From: an uncultured Azospirillum sp.
GTDB taxonomy: Bacteria; Pseudomonadota; Alphaproteobacteria; RF32; CAG-239
NCBI GenBank assembly: GCA_902489795.1
Contig: CABUBU010000029.1
Coordinates: forward strand, 1 to 20,263
DNA length: 20,263 bases
Direction of reading: 5' to 3'
The notes under the pieces: model-generated
Told to the model about the DNA's origin: nothing
Seen by the model: the letters and a program-made list of their open reading frames with translations, nothing else
The model's database searches: none
Position numbers and translations under genes: made by a program
In this document: positions 13,955 through 19,845 of the stretch, piece after piece
How positions within the stretch are numbered: the first letter of the stretch is position 1
How the letters are laid out: every line of letters starts with the position of its first letter

Positions 13955-15304
13955 TTATTTTTCCAACTGTTTGACCACCGCTTCGGTGACGGCTTTGGCA
14001 TCGCCGTAAAGCATGATGGTGTTTTCGTTGTAAAACAGCGGGTTGTCAACGCCGGAATATCCGGAAGAAAGCGACCGTTTGACGAAGAAGACGGTTTTGG
14101 CGGCGGCGACGTCAAGCACCGGCATGCCGTAGATCGGCGACGAAGGGTCGGTTTTTGCCAGCGGGTTGGTGATGTCGTTGGCGCCGATGACGTAGGCGAC
14201 GTCGGCGTCGGCAAAGTCGCGGTTGATGTCGTCCATTTCAAAAATTTCGTCGTAAGGGACGTCGGCTTCGGCAAGAAGAACGTTCATATGTCCGGGCATG
14301 CGGCCGGCCACCGGATGAATGGCGAAGCGCACCTGCACGTCATATTTGCGGCGCAGCAGGCCGGCCATTTCTTTCAGAGCATGCTGGGCGCGGGCGGCAG
14401 CCATGCCGTAGCCGGGAACGATGATGATTTTTTCCGCGTTTTCCATGATGAAGGCGGCGTCTTCGGGGCTGCCGCTGCGGGCAACGCCCTTTTCCCCGCT
14501 GCCGGTTTCGGTGTTTTGCCGGTTTTTCGCCGCGCCGCCGAGCATAACCTGAACAAGCGACGAGTTCATGGCTCTGGTCATGACAAAGGCGAGAATTGCG
14601 CCGCTGGCACCGACGATGGTGCCGGTGATGATCATCAGCGTCTGGTTAAGCATGAAACCGATGCCGACCGCCGCCCAGCCGGAATAGGAGTTTAAGACGG
14701 AAATGATGATCGGCATGTCGGCGCCGCCGACCGGCAGCACCAGAAGCAGGCCGAGCAGCAGAGAGACCGCGGCCAAAAGCCAGAACATCCATTCGGCATG
14801 AGTGAAGGAATAGCCGAAAAACAATAAAGCGGTTATGAGCGAAAGCAGCAGGTTAAGCGGATGCTGGAAGGGAAACAGCAGAGCTTTGCCCGGCAACAGG
14901 CCCTCAAGTTTGGCAAAAGCGACCATGGAACCGGAGAAGGCCAGCGCGCCGATGACCAGGCCGACGGAAGAGGCAAAATAATGAGTGCCGTCGGCAGCCG
15001 CTTCGCCGCCGGCGAGAAAGACAGCCGCCAGTCCGCCGAGACCGTTGAAGGCGGCAATCATCTGCGGCAGCGCGGTCATCCGCACTTTCTGCCCGCTGAC
15101 GACGCCGATCACGCCGCCGGCCGCCAGCGCCAGAACAACCGGCAGCAGCCGTTCGGGAGGAATCAGGGCCAAAGCGGCAACGATGGCCAGCGTCATGCCG
15201 GCAATACCGAGGAAGTTGCCGAGGCGCGCGCTTCGCGGCGCGCTGAGCCCGCGAATCGAAAGAATGAACAAAACGGCCGCCAACAGGTAAATCAGTTCGC
15301 TCAT
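13955..15304 (-). CDS. pntB: NAD(P) transhydrogenase subunit beta
   Basis: The 449-residue protein carries the membrane domain dII (part) and the NADP(H)-binding domain dIII of the proton-translocating transhydrogenase, which couples hydride transfer from NADH to NADP+ with proton flow. The first 260 residues have about eight or nine membrane segments. GGADMPIIISVLNSYSGWAA is the conserved membrane motif. dIII (about 285-449) has the nucleotide loop VPGYGMAAARAQ, HPVAGRMPGHMNVLLAEADVPYD, VIGANDITNPLA, and the C-terminal KRSLSSGYSGVDNPLFY. The linker between dII and dIII (about 262-282) is poorly conserved and charged. Its ATG overlaps the pntAB stop by 4 nt (ATGA), implying translational coupling. 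Confidence 0.93.
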   Translation of the reverse strand: MSELIYLLAAVLFILSIRGLSAPRSARLGNFLGIAGMTLAIVAALALIPPERLLPVVLALAAGGVIGVVSGQKVRMTALPQMIAAFNGLGGLAAVFLAGGEAAADGTHYFASSVGLVIGALAFSGSMVAFAKLEGLLPGKALLFPFQHPLNLLLSLITALLFFGYSFTHAEWMFWLLAAVSLLLGLLLVLPVGGADMPIIISVLNSYSGWAAVGIGFMLNQTLMIITGTIVGASGAILAFVMTRAMNSSLVQVMLGGAAKNRQNTETGSGEKGVARSGSPEDAAFIMENAEKIIIVPGYGMAAARAQHALKEMAGLLRRKYDVQVRFAIHPVAGRMPGHMNVLLAEADVPYDEIFEMDDINRDFADADVAYVIGANDITNPLAKTDPSSPIYGMPVLDVAAAKTVFFVKRSLSSGYSGVDNPLFYNENTIMLYGDAKAVTEAVVKQLEK

Positions 15305-15582
15305 TGCTTTTTCTCCTTGCTTTTAAACATTGCCAGCATGCGGGCGGAAACGGCGAATCCGCCGAAAATATTGACGGCGGCGAGGACGACGGCGGACAGG
15401 CCGCAAATTTCGATAAACGTGCTTTCGGCGTTTCCCGCAACACCGATTGCTCCGAGAATGATTACGCCGGAAATGGCGTTTGACACGCTCATCAGCGGCG
15501 AGTACAGCGCCGGGGTGACGCCCCAGACGACAAAATAGCCGATGAAGGCGGCCAGCACGAAAATAATCAGCAGTTCATTCAT
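15301..15582 (-). CDS. pntAB: NAD(P) transhydrogenase membrane subunit alpha-2
   Basis: This 93-residue hydrophobic protein has three membrane segments (about 4-23, 36-52, 60-80) and the conserved VTPALYSPLMSVSNAISG stretch (22-39), the alpha-subunit contribution to the proton channel domain dII. The separate small gene is the arrangement found in Rhodospirillum and other alphaproteobacteria; in E. coli it is fused to the soluble alpha domain. It begins 3 nt after the pntAA stop and overlaps pntB by 4 nt, so all three subunits come from one transcript. Confidence 0.93.
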   Translation of the reverse strand: MNELLIIFVLAAFIGYFVVWGVTPALYSPLMSVSNAISGVIILGAIGVAGNAESTFIEICGLSAVVLAAVNIFGGFAVSARMLAMFKSKEKKQ

Positions 15583-15585
15583 GGT

Positions 15586-16602
15586 TCACTCCCTTTTTTC
15601 TCCCTGCCAGCAAATGCAGGTGCGGTTGATGATGTCGTCGGCAAAATCGGGGGTTTGGCCGGCGGCCGGACCGCTGCCGAGCAGACGGAAAAAGTTGCAG
15701 AGATTGTTGGCAAACAACCGGCTGGCGGTATCGGGCAGAAGCGCAGCCATTTGCTTGTCGACGGTAATGACGGCGCCGTTTTCGGTGGTGAATGTTTCCG
15801 GCAAACCGGAGCCTTCGACGTTGCCTGAAACGTCAATCAGCACGCTGCCGGTCTTAAGCAGGTCGATTTCCTTTTGTTTGAACAATACCGGTGCCCGTGG
15901 CGGCGAGCCGGCGGCGGTAATAATGACGTCCGCTTCGGCAATCGTTTCGTTCAAGCGTTCCGGTTCGACAAAGCGGGCACCGAGGGATTCCGCCTGTTCG
16001 CGGGTTTCCGGCCGGATGTCGTGGGCAAAGACGACGGCGCCCAGCCTTTTGGCGGTGGCGATGGCCTGCAGGCCGGCAACGCCGATGCCGACAACGAGAA
16101 TTTTGGCCGGCATCACCGATCCGGCGGCGGTGGTCATCATCGGTACCGCACGGTTGAGCATGTTAATGGCCTCGATTGCCGCTTTGTAGCCGGCCAGATT
16201 GTCCTGCGAAGACAAAATGTCCATGTCCTGTGCGCGGGAGATACGGGGAATCCGTTCCAAGGCGAACAGGCTGAACCGACGGTTTTTGATCAGTTCCCAG
16301 TCGGGGACGAACGTGCGAAAATCGGCAATCACCGTCAGTCTGTCGGGTAGCCGTTTGGTTTCTTCAGTCGAAGGAGCCTGGATTTTGAACAGCAGGGAAG
16401 CGCCTTTCAGGGCGGCTGCGGCATCCGCGGCAATTTCGACGCCGGCGTTTTCATACTCTTCATCGGCGAATCCGGCTGCTTTGCCGGCGCCTTTTTCCAT
16501 TTTTACCTTTATGCCGTCGGCACCCAGCTTTTGTGCCGCCGACGGGGTGAGGGCCACCCGCCGTTCGTAGTCGGCGGTTTCCTTTAAGACAGCGATAATC
16601 AT
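15586..16602 (-). CDS. pntAA: NAD(P) transhydrogenase soluble subunit alpha-1 (NAD-binding dI)
   Basis: The 338-residue protein binds NAD(H). Recognisable parts are the N-terminal KETADYERRVALTP (7-20), RISRAQDMDILSSQDNLAGY (120-139, whose R120, Q125, D128 and S131 match the hydride-transfer-site residues R127, Q132, D135 and S138 of the R. rubrum enzyme), and the Rossmann fold VGIGVAGLQAIATAKRLGA (171-189), with the ribose-binding acid in HDIR (D195). It is about 45 residues shorter than the usual 380-odd. The main gap falls after FVEPE (211-215), where the family has the segment with the mobile loop that closes over NAD; here the chain goes straight to LNETIAEADVIITAA. GGAG lies 7 nt before the ATG. 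The gene may be functional but structurally reduced. Confidence 0.9.
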   Translation of the reverse strand: MIIAVLKETADYERRVALTPSAAQKLGADGIKVKMEKGAGKAAGFADEEYENAGVEIAADAAAALKGASLLFKIQAPSTEETKRLPDRLTVIADFRTFVPDWELIKNRRFSLFALERIPRISRAQDMDILSSQDNLAGYKAAIEAINMLNRAVPMMTTAAGSVMPAKILVVGIGVAGLQAIATAKRLGAVVFAHDIRPETREQAESLGARFVEPERLNETIAEADVIITAAGSPPRAPVLFKQKEIDLLKTGSVLIDVSGNVEGSGLPETFTTENGAVITVDKQMAALLPDTASRLFANNLCNFFRLLGSGPAAGQTPDFADDIINRTCICWQGEKRE

Positions 16603-16630
16603 TTTGTCTCCGTTTGTTTAACGATTATGA

Positions 16631-16649
16631 AAACATATGTTTATATAAT
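16631..16649. promoter_or_regulatory. perfect 12-bp palindrome and -10 box between pntAA and the CHR gene
   Basis: AAACATATGTTT (16631-16642) is a perfect palindrome in the AT-rich 84-bp gap between the divergent transhydrogenase and chromate-transporter-type operons. TATAAT (16644-16649) abuts it on the plus strand. Near-mirrored ribosome-binding regions flank the gap (CTCCGTTT at 16608-16615 and AAACGGAG at 16667-16674). A shared operator is possible. No -35 box stands out on either strand. Confidence 0.35.
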
Positions 16650-16686
16650 TTCATTTTAAGGTTTTTGAAACGGAGAACAACAAAAA

Positions 16687-17211
16687 ATGTCGGTTTTATG
16701 GAATTTGTTTATAACATTTTTCAAAATCGGGCTGTTTACGTTTGGCGGCGGCTATGCGATGATTCCGCTGCTTTCGGCCGAACTGGCGAAAAAGAAACGA
16801 TGGACCACCGACGAAGAGCTGATGGACTATTATTCGATCGGCCAGTGCACGCCGGGAATCATTGCCGTCAACGTGTCGACTTTTATCGGTTACAAGCTTA
16901 AACGCGTTGCCGGCGCGGTTGCGGCCACCGCCGGCATGGTCGCGCCTTCAGTCATCATTATTATAGCGATTGCCAACGCCGTCAGTTTTTATATGGAAAA
17001 CGAATATGTGGCGCACGCCTTTGCCGGCATTCGCATCGTTGTGATCGCGCTGATTTTCGACGTGGTGCTCGGCATGTGGAAAAAGGGCGTCGGCAACTGG
17101 TTTCAGGGTATCATTTTCTGCCTGTCGCTGCTGGCGCTGGCATGGCTGTCGGTTTCGCCGGTAACGGTGGTGCTGGCGGCGGCGGTAATCGGTCTTTTGA
17201 TCAGGAGTTAG
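16687..17211 (+). CDS. short-chain chromate transporter (CHR) family protein, first of a pair
   Basis: The 174-residue protein is one half-length CHR domain with the signature FFKIGLFTFGGGYAMIPLL (11-29) and GQCTPGIIAVNVSTFIGYK (52-70), then several hydrophobic segments. Full-length ChrA (about 400 residues) contains two such halves; short-chain CHR proteins are encoded as adjacent pairs and probably form a heterodimer. The substrate may be chromate, but many family members without a resistance context have unknown anion substrates. The ATG at 16687 lies about 12 nt after a GGAG. An ATG at 16699 is possible but would cut the first helix. The partner gene follows 4 nt later. Confidence 0.87.
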   Translation: MSVLWNLFITFFKIGLFTFGGGYAMIPLLSAELAKKKRWTTDEELMDYYSIGQCTPGIIAVNVSTFIGYKLKRVAGAVAATAGMVAPSVIIIIAIANAVSFYMENEYVAHAFAGIRIVVIALIFDVVLGMWKKGVGNWFQGIIFCLSLLALAWLSVSPVTVVLAAAVIGLLIRS

Positions 17212-17215
17212 GCAG

Positions 17216-17737
17216 ATGACGGTTTACGCCCTGTTGTTTTTCGAGTTTTTCAAAATCGGCCTGTTTGCTTTGGGCGGTGGGCTGGTTACGGTGCCGTTCC
17301 TGTTTGACCTGAGCACCCGCTATCCGTGGTTTACTTCCGAACAGCTGGTCAACATGATCGCGGTGGCGGAATCTTCGCCCGGACCGGTCGGTGTCAATAT
17401 GGCGACTTATGCCGGTTTTAAGGCGGCGGGTGCCTCCGGTGCCCTGACGGCAACCTTTGGGCTGGTGCTTCCGTCGCTGGTGATTATCGTGATTATTGCC
17501 GCGCTTCTGGACAAGTTCCGGCAGACGGACTTTTTTCAAAATCTGATGTATGCCGTCCGGCCGGCGGTGATTGCGCTGATTTTGAATGCGGGGGCGGAAC
17601 TGGGCAGGCTGGCGCTGACGAATGCGGAAGCCGCCGTTTTGTGCGCAATATTTTGGGGCGCAATTCACTTTTTCAAACTGCACCCCATTCTTTATATCGT
17701 TCTCGGCGGAATTTTAGGCGTTGCGCTCGGCCTATAA
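17216..17737 (+). CDS. short-chain chromate transporter (CHR) family protein, second of a pair
   Basis: The 173-residue partner half carries FFKIGLFALGGGLVTVPFL (10-28), AESSPGPVGVNMATYAGFKAAG (near 52-73), then four or so further membrane segments. The two halves share the FFKIGLF-GGG and PG-x-x-x-VN motifs but differ elsewhere, as expected for the N- and C-type members of a short-chain CHR pair. A GGAG at the end of the first gene serves as its ribosome-binding site. Its last six bases overlap the end of the convergent gapR gene. No regulator or chromate-resistance gene (such as chrB) is nearby. Confidence 0.87.
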   Translation: MTVYALLFFEFFKIGLFALGGGLVTVPFLFDLSTRYPWFTSEQLVNMIAVAESSPGPVGVNMATYAGFKAAGASGALTATFGLVLPSLVIIVIIAALLDKFRQTDFFQNLMYAVRPAVIALILNAGAELGRLALTNAEAAVLCAIFWGAIHFFKLHPILYIVLGGILGVALGL

Positions 17738-17974
17738 ATCAAGCGCTTTGCGATAGGTGTCGAGCAGGAACTCCTGTTCGTCGCGGTCGGCGGCGTTCAT
17801 CTTGCGCAATTTTAAAATCGCCCGCATGATCTTGACATCAAAACCGGCCGATTTGGCTTCGGCAAACACATCGCGGATGTCGCCCGAGAGGGCTTTCTTC
17901 TCTTCTTCCAGGCGTTCGATGCGTTCAATCAGCGAGCGCAGCCTGTCGGCAGCAATGCCTCCAACTTCTGTCAT
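17732..17974 (-). CDS. gapR: GapR-like nucleoid-associated protein (DUF2312)
   Basis: The 80-residue protein is almost wholly helical: a long coiled-coil helix, IAADRLRSLIERIERLEEEKKALSGDI (near 7-33), followed by AKSAGFDVKIMRAILKLRKM and a final short helix. This matches GapR, an alphaproteobacterial DNA-clamp protein that binds overtwisted DNA ahead of polymerases and stimulates topoisomerases. I chose the ATG at 17974 because GGGAG lies 8 nt upstream and because a good promoter (18012-18040) occupies the upstream extension that would be coding if the ATG at 18040 were used. Length fits the family (about 80-90 residues). It converges with the CHR gene and is divergent from pyk. Confidence 0.9.
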   Translation of the reverse strand: MTEVGGIAADRLRSLIERIERLEEEKKALSGDIRDVFAEAKSAGFDVKIMRAILKLRKMNAADRDEQEFLLDTYRKALDL

Positions 17975-18011
17975 TTTTTTATCTCCCGAAAAATTTTTTT
18001 GGCTGTAAGCG

Positions 18012-18040
18012 AGATTAGCAAAAGCTATATCTTTTGACAA
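18012..18040 (-). promoter_or_regulatory. promoter of gapR
   Basis: Minus-strand TTGTCA (18040-18035), a 17-nt spacer and TAATCT (18017-18012) form a near-consensus sigma-70-type promoter. The predicted start is near 18005, giving a leader of about 30 nt that contains the GGGAG site. Confidence 0.6.
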
Positions 18041-18068
18041 GAAAATAAATTGTGGGTACGAAAAAATC

Positions 18069-18110
18069 TTGTAGAAGTTTAAATTTTAGTGCCTATAATG
18101 CCGCTATAAT
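18069..18110 (+). promoter_or_regulatory. pyk promoter region with two perfect -10 boxes
   Basis: TATAAT occurs twice, at 18094-18099 and 18105-18110, 11 bp apart and so on the same face of the helix. The upstream one could use TTGTAG (18069-18074, 19-nt spacer); the other has only a poor AT-rich -35. Two close start points, about 18106 and 18117, are expected. Both lie just before the AGAGAGG ribosome-binding site (18121-18127). Confidence 0.5.
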
Positions 18111-18133
18111 AAAAAACGTGAGAGAGGATGAAA

Positions 18134-19558
18134 ATGCCAAAAAAGACATATACGCGTATTCTTGCCACAATCGGGCCGTCTTCCGCCGGCGAACAGACCA
18201 TTTCCGCTCTGCTTGACGCCGGTGCCGACGCCTTTCGTTTTAACTTCAGTCACGGAACCCACGAAGAACATAAACAACGTTATGACATTGTTCGTCGGCT
18301 GGCGGAAGAAAAGGGGCTGTTTACCACCATCGTTGCCGATTTGCAGGGGCCGAAACTCCGCGTCGGTTCGTTTGCCGCCGGCAGCGTGGTTTTGAAAGAG
18401 GGCGGCGAATTTGTCCTCGACATGAAGGAAGAACCCGGCAACGAGGCGCGGGTGACGCTGCCGCACAAGGAAATTTTCGCCGCGATCAAACCGGGCGACG
18501 ACTTGCTGCTGAACGACGGCAACATTGTCCTGACGGTCAAATCATGCGATGCGGCGAGCGCGGTGACGGAAGTTAAGGTCGGCGGAGAACTTTCCAGCCA
18601 CAAGGGCGTCAACCTGCCGAACATCAAACTGCCGATTTCCGCAATTACCGAAAAAGACCGCAGCGATCTGGAATTTGCCCTGGAAATGGGTGTGGACTGG
18701 GTCTGCCTTTCGTTTGTTCAGTCGGCCGACGACGTGCGCGCGGCAAAAGCGCTGATCGGCGACCGGGCGCTGATTATTTCCAAGCTTGAAAAACCGAGTG
18801 CGATCGTCGAACTGGAAGATATTATCAAGCTTTCCGACGGCATTATGGTTGCCCGTGGCGACCTCGGGGTCGAGTGTCCGCTGCAAACGGTGCCGGTTCT
18901 GCAAAAGAAGATTGTCAACGCCTGCCGCAAATATGCGCGGCCGGTGATCGTTGCCACCCAGATGCTCGAATCGATGATCGAAAAGCCGACCCCCACCCGG
19001 GCAGAGGTCTCCGATGTGGCGACTGCGGTTTATGACGGTGCCGACGCGGTAATGCTTTCGGCCGAAACGGCGGCCGGAAAATATCCGGTGGAAGCGGTGA
19101 AGATGATGAACAAGATTATCACTCAGGTTGAGGCGGATTCTTTATTCTTTCAGTATATGAGAAATATGCAGCCGGTATCCTGCTGTATGCGAGAAGACGA
19201 TTCTATTACTTATGCAGCAAGCGAGATTGCAAAAGTTTTGAAAAATGTTAAAGCTGTTGTTACCTATACCAGTTCTGGACGGACTACGTTTCTTGTTTCC
19301 CGCGAACGGCCGGATATTCCGATCATTGCCGTTACCCCAAACATCAAGGTTGCCCGTCAACTGGGGTTGGTCTGGGGTGCCCGGCGCTTTATCAACGAAT
19401 CGACTTTCCGGAGTTTTGACCGTTTTGAAGACGTGGCCAAAACCGTGGCGCTGGAAAGCGGCGCTGCAAACAAAGGTGACCACATCATCATTACCGGCGG
19501 TTTTCCGCTCGGCGTTAAGGGGCGGACGAATATGCTGCATACGGTATATATTGATTAA
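18134..19558 (+). CDS. pyk: pyruvate kinase
   Basis: The 474-residue glycolytic enzyme converts phosphoenolpyruvate and ADP to pyruvate and ATP. Landmarks are ATIGPSS (11-17), FRFNFSHG (34-41), the B domain (about 75-155), GVNLPN (158-163), ISKLEKP (215-221; K217, metal ligand E219), ARGDLGVE (240-247; D243) and ATQMLESM (274-281). LQGPKLRVG (70-78) has Lys (K74) where K+-dependent enzymes have Glu, so a K+-independent enzyme is expected. I chose the ATG at 18134, because the one at 18128 directly abuts the AGAGAGG site. G+C drops sharply within 19138-19275, coding residues about 336-381, without breaking the frame. A decayed copy of the 3' region follows the gene. Confidence 0.93.
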   Translation: MPKKTYTRILATIGPSSAGEQTISALLDAGADAFRFNFSHGTHEEHKQRYDIVRRLAEEKGLFTTIVADLQGPKLRVGSFAAGSVVLKEGGEFVLDMKEEPGNEARVTLPHKEIFAAIKPGDDLLLNDGNIVLTVKSCDAASAVTEVKVGGELSSHKGVNLPNIKLPISAITEKDRSDLEFALEMGVDWVCLSFVQSADDVRAAKALIGDRALIISKLEKPSAIVELEDIIKLSDGIMVARGDLGVECPLQTVPVLQKKIVNACRKYARPVIVATQMLESMIEKPTPTRAEVSDVATAVYDGADAVMLSAETAAGKYPVEAVKMMNKIITQVEADSLFFQYMRNMQPVSCCMREDDSITYAASEIAKVLKNVKAVVTYTSSGRTTFLVSRERPDIPIIAVTPNIKVARQLGLVWGARRFINESTFRSFDRFEDVAKTVALESGAANKGDHIIITGGFPLGVKGRTNMLHTVYID

Positions 19559-19567
19559 GCCGATCAT

Positions 19568-19654
19568 CTTTCCGGAGTTTTGATTATTTTGAAGCGTGGC
19601 CAAAACCGTGGCGCTGGAAAGCGGCGCCGCAAACAAAGGTGACCACATCATTAC
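19568..19654 (+). pseudogene. decayed duplicate of a pyk 3' segment
   Basis: These 87 nt align to 19404-19494 inside pyk with four substitutions and two gaps (one 1-nt and one 3-nt deletion in this copy): 83 of 87 aligned bases are identical. The 1-nt loss breaks the frame, so the copy cannot encode the pyruvate kinase end. It sits 10 nt after the pyk stop. This is a short direct duplication, presumably left by recombination or by an insertion/deletion event near the adjacent insertion sequence. Confidence 0.85.
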
Positions 19655-19680
19655 TAAATTGTAGATTTTAAGACAGCAGC

Positions 19681-19762
19681 AAATTACGGTTTGACCATGA
19701 TCAAAGGTGTGGGTGCTGTTGCCCGACACCTTAAGCGTTCAGTTCCAACTAAACCGTGATTT
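19681..19762. repeat. nested inverted repeat (two-tier stem-loop)
   Basis: The outer arms AAATTACGGTTT (19681-19692) and AAACCGTGATTT (19751-19762) pair over 12 bp with one G-U. Inside, AAGGTGT plus GGG (19704-19713) pairs with CCC (19722-19724) and ACACCTT (19726-19732) around a single bulged G and an 8-nt loop. Neither stem is followed by a T-run, so this is not an ordinary terminator. It could be an RNA structure, a remnant of a mobile-element end, or a protein-binding cruciform. Nothing in it identifies which. Confidence 0.6.
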
Positions 19763-19784
19763 TTCGTCAGGCAAGTAATAAAAA

Positions 19785-19817
19785 AAAGGGAGGAAACCGT
19801 TGGGCTTTTCTCCCTTT
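19785..19817 (-). terminator. strong hairpin, intrinsic terminator in minus orientation, possibly bidirectional
   Basis: AAAGGGAGGAAA (19785-19796) pairs with TTTTCTCCCTTT (19806-19817) over 12 bp with one G-U, leaving a 9-nt loop. Read on the minus strand, the stem runs into an uninterrupted T-tract (complement of A19781-19787), a textbook intrinsic terminator. Read on the plus strand, only TTTGTCTT follows, a weaker tail that may still end pyk transcripts. It would insulate pyk from transcription entering leftward from the element at the right. Confidence 0.6.
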
Positions 19818-19845
19818 GTCTTGATGCCTTACAGCTTTTTCCCCC

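Noticed and set aside
17975..18040. A longer gapR frame starting at 18040 (22 extra residues).
   Set aside because: The extension covers a near-consensus promoter (18012-18040), lacks a ribosome-binding site and exceeds the usual GapR length. The ATG at 17974 has GGGAG at good spacing.
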